Shown here piece after piece: positions 1 through 9,100 of a stretch of DNA of 64,000 nucleotides. Location of the stretch: NCBI RefSeq assembly GCF_900182595.1, contig NZ_FXTN01000011.1, forward strand, positions 214,073-278,072. Direction: 5' to 3'. A program made the position numbers and the translations under genes. Within the stretch, counting starts at the first letter, position 1; each line of letters begins with the position of its first letter. The DNA comes from Pedobacter westerhofensis (lineage in GTDB: Bacteria; Bacteroidota; Bacteroidia; Sphingobacteriales; Sphingobacteriaceae). A model generated the notes under the pieces. It saw only the letters and a program-made list of their open reading frames with translations, was not told the DNA's origin and ran no database searches.

Positions 1-62
1 AGGAACATGGTCACCGCCCGGAGCACATCGATAGACAGCAGGCGCTTAGGTAGTTGTTGCAT
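1..62 (-). CDS. Start of a membrane acyltransferase-like protein (partial)
   Basis: Only the first 20 codons are in the window; the gene runs off the left edge. The minus strand opens with ATG at 62-60 and reads MQQLPKRLLSIDVLRAVTMF. The pattern R-L-L-S-I-D-V-L-R followed by hydrophobic residues is the usual N-terminus of the DUF5009/heparan-alpha-glucosaminide N-acetyltransferase-like membrane proteins of Bacteroidota, where it leads into the first transmembrane helix. The family call rests on this short stretch, so it is tentative. Confidence 0.5.
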   Translation of the reverse strand, partial: MQQLPKRLLSIDVLRAVTMF

Positions 63-135
63 ATAACAAAACTAACCTTTGGCAAGGCTTTAACCAAATG
101 AAAAGGCCACATTAACCGAAATGGTACAGAGATGC

Positions 136-426
136 TCAGGTCAGCCAGGTATACACTTTCTCTGCCAGCAGCAAACCCCGTTTGCCACAACTGGTTTCGA
201 TGGTGTGGATGTATTTAAACGAATGACTAAACAGGTCGTACCCTTGTCCCATTACTTTGACATTTACATTTTCTTTCTGAAAGTGTTTGTTATCCTGCAG
301 GCAGATCAGTTCCTGCTGATCCAGCATCAAAAAATCAAAAACATAACCGATGTTATGCAGTTCAATAACCTTCCTTGTGATGGAACCATTTACTTTCCGG
401 GACTTTACTGCTATGCTTTCCATCAT
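136..426 (-). CDS. Small conserved-looking hypothetical protein
   Basis: This 96-residue protein is not recognised. It starts with a double ATG (426 and 423). It has no signal peptide, membrane segment or cysteine cluster, and is a mix of charged and hydrophobic residues, with a C-terminal half rich in G, Y and F (for example VKVMGQGYDLFSHSFKY). The overlapping plus-strand frame looks like low-complexity shadow. The gene lies between the partial acyltransferase and a pair of hairpins, so it is probably its own transcription unit. No function is proposed; the main doubt is whether it is expressed at all. Confidence 0.5.
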   Translation of the reverse strand: MMESIAVKSRKVNGSITRKVIELHNIGYVFDFLMLDQQELICLQDNKHFQKENVNVKVMGQGYDLFSHSFKYIHTIETSCGKRGLLLAEKVYTWLT

Positions 427-517
427 ATTCTGACTGATAAAGAGTAAAACGATTTTATAGGATGCAGGGGCTGCGCATATGACAGGCCCTGAAAGGTAAT
501 ACGAGAAGAAAAACAGG

Positions 518-545
518 AAAGATCATTTGGGAATGATCTTTTTTT
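518..545 (+). terminator. Rho-independent terminator-like hairpin
   Basis: AAAGATCATT (518-527) and AATGATCTTT (532-541) form a perfect 10-bp stem with a TGGG loop, followed by more T to 545. It reads as a plus-strand terminator, although no convincing plus-strand gene lies upstream. It may act in both directions. Confidence 0.55.
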
Positions 546-552
546 ACAACAC

Positions 553-586
553 AAAAGGCCAGTACCGGAAATGGTACTGGCCTTTT
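553..586 (-). terminator. Terminator of the sugar-oxidation operon
   Basis: AAAAGGCCAGTACC (553-566) and GGTACTGGCCTTTT (573-586) form a perfect 14-bp stem around GGAAAT. It lies 24 bases after the stop of the cytochrome c gene, and the outer A/T run gives a U tract on the minus-strand transcript. The symmetry would let it work both ways. Confidence 0.8.
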
Positions 587-610
587 AAAGAGCGGTGAGA
601 CCGCCTGATA

Positions 611-1006
611 TTACTTTGTGTTTAAAGAAAGAATGTATTTCACCATCTTCTTTGCATCCGGAGCGGTGATTCCCGGATGTGGTGTCATTGGCACCTGTCC
701 CCATTTCCCGCTGCCACCGCTGATGATTTTCTGAGATAATGTTGTAACATTAGCTTCAGTCATGGGGTATGTTTGAGCAATCGTTACATAAGCAGGCCCA
801 ACCATTTTGTTTTGCACACTATGGCAGCCCACACAGTCAGTTTTACTGATCAGCAGCTGACCAGCTGCAACATCGGCTTTGCTGAAAGTGACCTTGCTAA
901 CTTTGGTAACAGTTTTTACGACTTTTTTGGTTTGGCAAAAGGCCGAATCATTACTGCCCAGTACCGCAATAAAAAGACAACCAGAAAAAATAAGCTTTAG
1001 CTTCAT
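611..1006 (-). CDS. Small periplasmic class I cytochrome c
   Basis: A 131-residue exported monohaem cytochrome. The N-terminus MKLKLIFSGCLFIAVLG is a signal peptide and about 25 Lys/Thr/Val-rich residues follow. The haem-binding motif C-V-G-C-H is at about residues 58-62, and the likely axial Met is in the QVPMTPHPG segment near residue 107. A TTG codon at 1027 is also in frame, but ATG at 1006 puts the signal peptide at the true N-terminus. It is the last gene of a four-gene minus-strand operon with the PQQ-type dehydrogenase, so the likely role is to take electrons from that enzyme in the periplasm. The cytochrome call is secure; the electron partner is inferred. Confidence 0.88.
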   Translation of the reverse strand: MKLKLIFSGCLFIAVLGSNDSAFCQTKKVVKTVTKVSKVTFSKADVAAGQLLISKTDCVGCHSVQNKMVGPAYVTIAQTYPMTEANVTTLSQKIISGGSGKWGQVPMTPHPGITAPDAKKMVKYILSLNTK

Positions 1007-1034
1007 GACAAATTTGATAGAATTCAAAATACGA

Positions 1035-1502
1035 CTAGATATAAGCGATACAGTCCATCTCTACAAGAGAATCTCCCGGAACACCACCTTTAGCAACAGC
1101 TATCGTTGTACGTACCGGAGGTTTCTTTCCAAAACGGCCTTTATAAACTTCGTTCATTCCCTTATAGTCAGCGATATCATTGAGGAATACACTCACTTTT
1201 ACCACTTTTTCCATCGATGAACCCGCTTTGATCAGCTCAGCCTCCAGTTCTTTCAATACGATATCAGTGTGTGCTTCAATAGTAAAGGGAGCAACGTGGG
1301 CACCTTTACCGGCAATAAAAATCATGTTGCCTAATTTAGTGTGGCCAGAAAACAATGGAACATCATCCATTTTAGTGATGTTGCCAGCTTCCTTTTCAGG
1401 TGCAGCATCTTTAGTAGCTGCATTTGCAAATAATCCAAATCCTGTTACACCAACAGCAGATAATAATAATTTTTTCAGGGCAGATCTTCTTTCTGTACTC
1501 AT
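1035..1502 (-). CDS. RidA (YjgF/UK114) family protein with export signal
   Basis: RidA proteins hydrolyse reactive enamine/imine intermediates to the ketoacid and ammonia. The core fold spans about residues 45-155. It keeps the catalytic Arg (R131 in PPVRTTIAV) and the Glu of LVEMD (E148), as in active members. Unusually for this normally cytosolic family, there is a 30-residue N-terminal extension, with a twin-Arg motif (TERRSALK), a hydrophobic stretch and a small-residue cleavage region (FANAAT). This suggests export, probably by Tat. It sits between the SMP-30-like gene and the cytochrome c gene in one operon. The family is certain; the substrate and Tat dependence are inferred. Confidence 0.9.
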   Translation of the reverse strand: MSTERRSALKKLLLSAVGVTGFGLFANAATKDAAPEKEAGNITKMDDVPLFSGHTKLGNMIFIAGKGAHVAPFTIEAHTDIVLKELEAELIKAGSSMEKVVKVSVFLNDIADYKGMNEVYKGRFGKKPPVRTTIAVAKGGVPGDSLVEMDCIAYI

Positions 1503-1532
1503 TTGATTTAAGGTTTAATGGTAATATTAATT

Positions 1533-2459
1533 CTATTTACTATTCTTTGTTCTCAACCACTCACGGCCGGGTTTATCCACCCTGAAGGTCTCGATATTCT
1601 TCTCATCCTGGAGTGTTACGTACATCGTGCGCCCGTCCTTACCGCCAAAGGCTACATTGGTAGGCTTTTTACCTTTCAGTACAATCTCCTGCAGCAGCTT
1701 GCCCTGCGGAGAAACTTTAGCTACCACCCCTTTTCCATAACGTGCCTGGTAGATGTTGCCATCCACATCAACACGCAGTCCATCCATTCCAAAATCAGTG
1801 AATTCAATTACCAGGCGTTTGTTGCTGATTGCCCCTTCAGGAGAAAGATCAAAGGCCCAGATTTTCAGCAGTTCGTTTACGTATAAGGTCTTATTATCCG
1901 GACTAACGTCGATACCGTTTACTGTACCCGGAGCAGTGTACAACAGGCTGAACTTGCCGTCAGTATCCACACGCCACACACGTCCTGTTCCTGCTTTCCA
2001 GTTTGGATCGCTTGCGTATAAACGGTCTTTGTCATCTATAGCGATATCGTTAGGCTGGTTCATGCTGCCCTCATGTGCAAAAACACTGATTGCTTTTGTG
2101 GCCATATCCACTTTAAGGACATTATGACCGGTATAATCAGCAATAAGCATATTGCCATGACTGTCAAAGCGTATACCATTGCCCATACTTCCTTTTGGTA
2201 ATTCAAGAAAAATGCTTGCCTTGCCTTTAGGAGTAATGATACCGATCGTCCCGTCGTGGTCATAATTTACAGCATACAAATTCCCTTTTTTATCAACGGC
2301 GGGTCCTTCTGCACCAATTGTAAAACTATTTGGAGGCGTCAATACCGAGGATTTAAACAATCCGCCCTGGGCATTCGCACTTAGTGTGAAAGCCAGGCAA
2401 AGAGAGACAACTGACAATGTTGGAGCGCATTTGTACGTGAAACTGTTCTTTTTTAGCAT
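1533..2459 (-). CDS. SMP-30/gluconolactonase-like beta-propeller protein
   Basis: A 308-residue protein with a signal peptide (about 1-30, ending SANAQ) and a six-bladed propeller of repeated strands: PNSFTIGAEGPAVDKKGNLY, NGIRFDSHGNMLIADYTGHN, NDIAIDDKDRLYASD, NGIDVSPDNKTLYVNE and DGLRVDVDGNIYQARYG. The recurrent N-G/D-I-x-x-D turns carry the divalent metal site of SMP-30/gluconolactonase lactonases. The gene begins 8 bases after the PQQ-type dehydrogenase stop, which fits hydrolysis of the sugar lactone made by that enzyme in the periplasm. The exact substrate is not visible. Confidence 0.88.
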   Translation of the reverse strand: MLKKNSFTYKCAPTLSVVSLCLAFTLSANAQGGLFKSSVLTPPNSFTIGAEGPAVDKKGNLYAVNYDHDGTIGIITPKGKASIFLELPKGSMGNGIRFDSHGNMLIADYTGHNVLKVDMATKAISVFAHEGSMNQPNDIAIDDKDRLYASDPNWKAGTGRVWRVDTDGKFSLLYTAPGTVNGIDVSPDNKTLYVNELLKIWAFDLSPEGAISNKRLVIEFTDFGMDGLRVDVDGNIYQARYGKGVVAKVSPQGKLLQEIVLKGKKPTNVAFGGKDGRTMYVTLQDEKNIETFRVDKPGREWLRTKNSK

Positions 2460-2467
2460 TATATTAT

Positions 2468-4285
2468 TTATGGTTTTGTTTTTCTTGCTTCAGCAACCTC
2501 AGCGGCAGTAACTACACCGGGAGTGTTTCCGAAATTACTTTTAATATAGGTAACTACCTGTGCAATCTCCTCATCTTTGAGGAAAGTACCGTGTGCAGGC
2601 ATCACTTCATTGTATGGTAAGCCTTTTACCTGTACCGGCCCCTGCAGCCCGTTAAGGATTACATTGATCAGTTTTGTTTTGTCGCCATTTACCCATTCAG
2701 ATCCTGCAACCGGAGGATAGCGGTTACCGTCACCCTTACCGTCACGCTGGTGGCATGGACTGCAATAGGTAGTATACACTTTTGCCGCAGCAAGGAGCTT
2801 GCCCCTGTCCAGATCATCCGTGATTTCATTTGGTGTTTTGATATTGGATCTTGTTACCTTACGTTTCGCCATCGCAGCCAACTGCAAAGGGCCAAAAGTC
2901 TGTTTGTTCCCTTTAAACATGATCCTCCAGATCTTTCCCTTTTCAGTATCGCTGACGTAGAGCGAACCATCCGGGCCTTCAGCAAGTCCCATTGGGCGGT
3001 ACACGGCATTACTTACGTTTACGATTGGGTCAACACCGGCAAATCCATCCGCAAACACTTCCCATGGGCCGGAAGGGACACCATTTTTGAAAGGTACAAA
3101 TGCGATGATATATCCTGCCTGAGGATACGGGGCACGGTTGGTTGCGCCGTGAAAAGCCATAAATGCTCCATTTTTATATCTTGCAGGAAACTGGTTGCCC
3201 TTGTAAAACATCAGGTCGTTGGGTGCAAAGTGCCCCGGGAAACCGATCAGCGGCTGCGTCAGTTTAGCGCCATTACCTTCTTTAACCTTATCACCTCCAT
3301 ATTCAGGGTTCAGGATTTTTTTCTTTTTAATCTGGTCATAATAATAATATGGCCAGCCTCCGTTCAGTCCCTGTTTTACCTTGAAAAACTCCTCGGCAGG
3401 AAGCAGTGCGCTTTCCCATGGCGTATATATTGCAGGCCATAACATTCGCAGGTCGTCACGGCCATGGTTAATGGTGTACAAAGATTTGCTGTTATGGTCC
3501 CATTCCAGCGCTACGATGCTCCGCAGGCCTGTTGCAAATTTCACACCGTCTTCCTGTTTCTGGTTCAGTTTATTCTCATCAAACATCCAGATACCGCCGT
3601 GGTCCACCAGAAAAGGGCTCGGGTCAGTTTCCGAATCGGGCGTACCCGTTCCCGGAGAGCCGGGCCTTCTGTTGGCTACCTGACTGGCATTTGATCCTGC
3701 GCCCCATCCTACATAGATATGGCCACTGTCGTCAAAAGCCACAGGCTTGGTCTGATGTTCATGATATGGCGGATTGTCAATTACAATCGTATCCATCTTA
3801 CTGTCCGGCACCAGCTGTCCCGGTGTCAGTTTATTACGGTAAACAACAAGTTCAGAGCTGTAATACAAATACCCGTTGTGGATACGCATGGCTGTTCCGT
3901 AGCTGCGGCCTTCATATTTGCCAAAAGGCTGGATAATATCGGCCTTGCCATCATTATTGGTATCGCGCAGGGCGATGTTGCCATATCCATCGTTCCTGTT
4001 ATGGTTTCTTGCTTTAACATAGATATCACCATTGTCGTTCACAGCGATATGCCGTGCCTGACCGGGTAAACTGTCTACCACCACTACTGCACGGAATCCC
4101 CCCGGCAAAGCCAGCCCACCATTTCCCGGATCTGCAGGTGGCAGGCCGGTATTGGGTTTGTATTGGGCAAAACCCATTACGATCAGGAAAAGCCAAAATC
4201 CTACCAGGTAAACCTTTGGTATACGGAAAGGAATAAGGGACGTAAAAAAAGCCCTCACTTTGAGCGCGGTGTGTTTGTGGTTCAT
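2468..4285 (-). CDS. PQQ-type sugar (sorbosone-like) dehydrogenase fused to cytochrome c
   Basis: A 605-residue periplasmic oxidoreductase and first gene of its operon. A single hydrophobic N-terminal segment (about 25-42) is followed by a beta-propeller of the glucose/sorbosone dehydrogenase type (about 60-460). Its marks are GFRAVVVVDSLPGQARHIAV, GLRSIVALEWDHNS, NHGRDDL, NGGWPYYYYD and RPMGLAEGPDGSLYVSDTEKG. A C-terminal cytochrome c domain has C508-S-P-C511-H512 and a candidate axial Met in EVMPAHG (M562). The fusion lets electrons pass from PQQ to haem in one chain. The family oxidises aldoses or aldehydes to lactones or acids; the sugar is unknown. PQQ biosynthesis genes are not in the window. 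Confidence 0.88.
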   Translation of the reverse strand: MNHKHTALKVRAFFTSLIPFRIPKVYLVGFWLFLIVMGFAQYKPNTGLPPADPGNGGLALPGGFRAVVVVDSLPGQARHIAVNDNGDIYVKARNHNRNDGYGNIALRDTNNDGKADIIQPFGKYEGRSYGTAMRIHNGYLYYSSELVVYRNKLTPGQLVPDSKMDTIVIDNPPYHEHQTKPVAFDDSGHIYVGWGAGSNASQVANRRPGSPGTGTPDSETDPSPFLVDHGGIWMFDENKLNQKQEDGVKFATGLRSIVALEWDHNSKSLYTINHGRDDLRMLWPAIYTPWESALLPAEEFFKVKQGLNGGWPYYYYDQIKKKKILNPEYGGDKVKEGNGAKLTQPLIGFPGHFAPNDLMFYKGNQFPARYKNGAFMAFHGATNRAPYPQAGYIIAFVPFKNGVPSGPWEVFADGFAGVDPIVNVSNAVYRPMGLAEGPDGSLYVSDTEKGKIWRIMFKGNKQTFGPLQLAAMAKRKVTRSNIKTPNEITDDLDRGKLLAAAKVYTTYCSPCHQRDGKGDGNRYPPVAGSEWVNGDKTKLINVILNGLQGPVQVKGLPYNEVMPAHGTFLKDEEIAQVVTYIKSNFGNTPGVVTAAEVAEARKTKP

Positions 4286-4410
4286 TAGTAAATCGGTTAA
4301 TCTTTAGCAATATCCTAAAAAAGCATCAGGAAATTGGTTGAATTTACAATAATTAGTTATTTCCTCTGCCATTTTTAACTATCAATCCCGCTTCCTAACT
4401 AAAAAGTTAT

Positions 4411-4453
4411 AAAAAAACCCTGTAAACGTGCTTTTTCGGCAAGTTTACAGGGT
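4411..4453 (-). terminator. Terminator after the first susCD operon
   Basis: ACCCTGTAAAC (4417-4427) and GTTTACAGGGT (4443-4453) form an 11-bp perfect stem. The A run at 4411-4417 gives a U tract on the minus-strand RNA. It separates susD from the sugar-oxidation operon, so the two are distinct units. Confidence 0.82.
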
Positions 4454-4518
4454 AAGACACCTGATAAGGGCAATCAGACTAATGAAAAACCTAAAAAATA
4501 ACCAGTCTTAATTAGGGC

Positions 4519-6117
4519 TTATTTATCCCACCACATTCTGGTTGTCCATAAATCCGGGCCCTGGGTGGCCACGGCAGCTTTATAGTTATCGGCATTCAGG
4601 CTTGCTTCAGATTGCGGGTAAGGCAGCCGTCTTGGTATCTGTCCACCGGTTTGATTGCCGGGATAATTGGTAGGCACCAGCACGGGATAGCCCGTCCGTC
4701 TCCAGTTGGCATAAATTTCCATATTGTTCATAAACTGCGAAGCCCAGAACTGCGTATGGATCTGTTTCATCTGCGCGTCAAAAGTACCGCCTGTGTAAGG
4801 GTTGGCCGTCAGGTAAGCATTGATCGCCGCAGAAGAAATACTGCTGCCGCCTGGATAAATGGTTTCTATTTCCATCGATGCCCTTACTGCATTATCATAA
4901 TGTGTTTTGGCATCCCCGGTTCCCCAGCCGCGCAGCGACGCTTCGGCCAGATACAGTTCTACTTCATTGTAACTGATAAATATGCTTGGTGTGGCATTAT
5001 TGCCGATGGTGTTCAGGTTGATTTCCGAGTATTCTGCCAGCATCTCATCTGTCCATCCGGGGATGATCGTTTTGATCGAGGTATAATCGTACCCGTTTGG
5101 CAAGCCCTTCTGGTTTGCTGCAATTGTACTGGTTGGCAATTGTGTAGGATCAGCATTTCCCGGCCATAAAGTAATATAAAATGGTAATCTCGGATCGTTC
5201 GTATTTTTTAGGTGGTTTACAAAAGTCTGCGCCATTTTCCCGTATCCCGTTCCTTTTGCTGATGGCGGCACGCCCTCTCCACCGCGCAGCTCACGGCCAT
5301 CCCAGTAGAAATTAAGCTCCGTCCCATCGGTATGGTTCAGTTTTGCTATATCAGCATTGCTCTGCATCACGCCACCGGCTATGGCTTTCTTGACCCAGGT
5401 TTGAGCTAAAGCAGGATCAACCTTGGTGAGCCGCATCCCCAGGCGGAGCATCAGCGAATAGGCAAAAGTTTTCCATTTGGAAGTTGTACCATTGTAGATA
5501 TAATCGGCAGCGCCATAAGATGCTTTAGAGGCGTCCAGTGCCAGTGCAGAGGTTTCCAGCTGCTTAAGCATGGCCGGATAGATATCAGACTGCTTGTCGT
5601 ATTTGGGTTTGTAGATGCCGTTCACATATCCCAGGCCTGCTTCGGTATAAGGCATATCACCATACATATCCGTTACACGGTGCAGGATGTATACCCTCCA
5701 GATCTGCGCAATATGATAAAGGTTTATCATATCAGGTTTATCTTTTGTAAGCGAAATAATCTGCGAGTTCTCTTTCAGCTCAACCCCGTAGGCAGTACCA
5801 AACAGGGCATCAGAGTATCCTGCTTTGGCCAGGTATTTATCTCCCGTCCACTGATAGGGATTGAGGGAGGCAAAAAGCTGCATCATCGCCCCTGCCAGCT
5901 TATCATTTGGATACAGCGTATTGCCATCACCATCACCTGCAGTTTTGATAATGTTGTAGGAGAACAAACTGGTGATCACCGGTTCTGTAAAAGCATTCGG
6001 ATTGGTATTCATCTCCTCAAAGCCTTTGTCGCACGATGATAAAAGAACAACTGCCACCAATGCAAGCCTCAGCACTTTAGCCGGAAAATTCCATTTTATA
6101 TATTTAGAGTTTGTCAT
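4519..6117 (-). CDS. SusD/RagB-family outer-membrane lipoprotein (SusD-like 2 type)
   Basis: A 532-residue surface nutrient-binding lipoprotein that works as the lid of the SusC-like TonB transporter encoded 33 bases upstream. The lipoprotein signal ends in LLSSC with Cys29, followed by DKGFEEMNTNPNAFTEP, typical of the SusD-like 2 subgroup. TPR-like helical segments run through the middle (YHIAQIWRVYILHRVTDMYG, a SusD hallmark), and the end ATQGPDLWTTRMWWDK fits a full-length member. No glycosidase lies beside it, so the ligand could be a peptide, sugar or other small molecule. Confidence 0.92.
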   Translation of the reverse strand: MTNSKYIKWNFPAKVLRLALVAVVLLSSCDKGFEEMNTNPNAFTEPVITSLFSYNIIKTAGDGDGNTLYPNDKLAGAMMQLFASLNPYQWTGDKYLAKAGYSDALFGTAYGVELKENSQIISLTKDKPDMINLYHIAQIWRVYILHRVTDMYGDMPYTEAGLGYVNGIYKPKYDKQSDIYPAMLKQLETSALALDASKASYGAADYIYNGTTSKWKTFAYSLMLRLGMRLTKVDPALAQTWVKKAIAGGVMQSNADIAKLNHTDGTELNFYWDGRELRGGEGVPPSAKGTGYGKMAQTFVNHLKNTNDPRLPFYITLWPGNADPTQLPTSTIAANQKGLPNGYDYTSIKTIIPGWTDEMLAEYSEINLNTIGNNATPSIFISYNEVELYLAEASLRGWGTGDAKTHYDNAVRASMEIETIYPGGSSISSAAINAYLTANPYTGGTFDAQMKQIHTQFWASQFMNNMEIYANWRRTGYPVLVPTNYPGNQTGGQIPRRLPYPQSEASLNADNYKAAVATQGPDLWTTRMWWDK

Positions 6118-6150
6118 AATTAATGCTAAAATTGGTTTTACATGAGTTGA

Positions 6151-9100
6151 TTAGAATTTCACTGAAAGATTTAAACCATAACTGCGCGTAGTAGGAACAC
6201 CAAAGTTCTCCAGTCCCTGTGCATTGGAGTTGTTGTAGGTAGACTCAGGGTCTACATTTGGCACCTTGCTGTAAATCAGCAGCAGGTTACGGGCAACAAG
6301 TGAAAGGGTTGCCGACTGAACCGGTGTTTTTGCCAGCAGCTTTTTCGGCACAGAATAACCAAGGGTAATCTGGCGTAACTTGATAAAGCTGGCATCATAC
6401 ACAAACTGGTCGGTTAGCGTGTAGGCGATGCCCTGGTAATAGTCCTGCGCAGAAACTACCTTGCTAAACGGAGCCCCGGTTTCGTCCACACCTGTTACCG
6501 TAATGCCGGATTCACGCACGCCATTGGCAGCCGTCCTTTTGTCCAGTCCGTAATACGTTCCGTACGCATTGGTTGAGGTATACATTTTTGCACCAAACTT
6601 GCCATCGATCAGAAATCCGAGCGAAAGGTTTTTGTAGCTGAAAGTATTGGAGATACCCATGGTCAATGGCGGCACTCCTTTTCCGAGCGGCACAATCTCA
6701 CTTTGTAAAGGGATGCCGTTGGCACTGTTGTAAATCACATTTCCATTGGCATCGGTTTTGGCTTTATTTCCGGCAATCATCCCAAAAGACTGACCTTCAT
6801 AATGATACACATAAGCATTTTCTGTACGCGGACTGGCACCCGGCAGTGCCAGTTTATCTAAACCTTCGGCGATGTTCAGCACCTTATTATCATTATAGGC
6901 CATATTGAAACTTACGTCCCAGTTGATGCCATTTGAAGAACGCAGCGGTGTGCCCGTCAGCAAAAGCTCTACGCCCCTGTTTCGCATTTTTCCAACATTC
7001 AGCGATACACTGTTAAAACTGGAAGACACTGCAACCGCAGCATTGACGATATCGTTTGTTGTGGTACGGTCGTACACGGTTAAATCAACCCCGAAACGGT
7101 TATTGAACATTCTGGTTTCGATTCCGGCCTCTGTAGTAGTTGAGGTATAAGGTTTCAGCTCACTCGGAATATTGCTGCCGGTAATGGCCAGCAAAGGTTG
7201 CCCCAGGTGCGTTACCGATTGTGCAGTATAAGTTAATGCCAGGGAATAGGGATTTGGTGCCCCGCCTCCTACCTGCGCCCATGAACTGCGGATCTTTGCA
7301 TAAGACAACCATGAAGGTTTGGAGGCCCAGGCATTTGAAAGAATAAAACTCACACCTGCTGATGGATAAAACAGGCTGTTATTGCTCATGGACAAGGTGG
7401 AGAACCAATCCTTACGACCGGTTAAATTTAGGTAGAGGTAGTTGTTAAACCCGATATCTGCAGATGAAAAGAAGGAATTGATCGCAGATTCGCTGAAAGT
7501 ATCCGTAAAAGTCTGGCTGCTGCCGTTTCCGATAAAATAGGTAAAGGGAACATTGAACAGTCCGCTCGATAAAGTACCCGCTCTTACCTGTGAGTGCATC
7601 TGGTTACCGCCAAGCAATGCGTTTACAGAGAATTTGCCAAAGGTCTTATCAAAACCCAGCAATGCCTCGGCATTGGTTTCATAGGTACTGTTGCGGTCGG
7701 TAGTCATGCTCCCCCGTGTATCCGTTAAGATCCCACTGGGATTGATATCAAAACCATTGGTATTAAAGTAGTCGATCCCCAGCCGGCCACGGGCGTAGAG
7801 GTAGTCGGTAATATTGTAACGGGTGCTGAAAGAGCCGATAAATCTTTTTCTTTCATCTTCATTCTGCACCTTATTAATGGCAAAGTATGGGTTTACCACA
7901 AATACATAGTCGTTCCATGGTACTTCAAAACCCTGGGCATCATAGCCTGGCGCCAGCGTACGGACATCCAGACTGGTGGCGATCAGGCCTACCGAAGCAT
8001 TCGGGTTTTTCGTAAAATCGGCAATGTAACTGCGGTTTTTGTTTTTCTCGATGTTGAACTGCACATTACCTTCAAAGATGATCTTTTTGGAAAGGTTGGC
8101 ACTGGCACTCAGGTTGAATGTTTTACGGTTGAGCGAAGAGTTTGGCACAATCCCGTGGTTGTCCATATTGGAGGCCGAGAAACGAAAATTTGAAGTTTCG
8201 TTGCCTCCGGTTAAAGCCAGCGTATTGGAAAAAGTGCTTCCTGTATCATAAAAATTCTGGATATTATTTTTTTGTGCAACATAGGGACGGGCTATCCCAT
8301 CAGTATTTACTACCGATGACCCGTCCAGTTTAGCGCCCCAGGAGATCCTTCCATTGGCAATAGCCTCTGATTTAGAGGTAGGTTTCAGGCCGCGGTCGCC
8401 CGATCCGTATTCATACTGCCAGTCGGGCGTAGACAGCGGGGTCTCCATTGTATAGGTAGTATTGTATTCTACACCAAGCCCGCGTTGTCCCTTCCCTGTT
8501 TTTGTTGTAATCAGAATCACCCCGTTGGCCGCCCTGGAGCCATATAAAGCCGCAGCCGTTCCGCCTTTTAATACCGATATCGATTCAATATCATCAGGGT
8601 TGATACTATTTAATCCATCGCCCCTGTCCACACCGCCGTAAGTTCCGGGAGTACTGGGTGTACTGTTGGTCATGGGCACACCGTTTACTATATATAAAGG
8701 CTGGTTTTCACCACTCAGCGATCCGTTACCCCTGATGATCACGCGGCTGGAACCACCTGCGCCGGTTGCCGTACTGGTGGCATTTACCCCGGCTACACGT
8801 CCTGCAAGTGCATTTCCTAAATTGTTCTCACGGGCTTTTGTAAACTCATCGCCTTTTACCTCCGTTACAGAATAGGCAAGCGCTTTTTTCTCCCTTGCTA
8901 TTCCCAGTGCGGTAACTACCACCTCGCTCAAAGCCTGGGACTCTTCTTTCAGCATCACATTGATGATACTCCGTCCGCTCACAGGTACTTCCTGCGTAAT
9001 AAAACCAATAGAGCTGAAAATCAAATCGCCAGTGCCATCCGGCAGCGATATTGAGTACTTCCCCTCAGCATTCGTACTGGCATCAGCCTTTCCGTTCTTC

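Noticed and set aside
121..447. Open plus-strand frame of 108 codons opposite the small minus-strand gene
   Set aside because: Its composition and lack of family features look like a shadow; the opposite frame is more protein-like.
2750..3442. Long open frame antisense to the PQQ-type dehydrogenase
   Set aside because: It lies wholly inside a confidently identified gene and has no recognisable domain.
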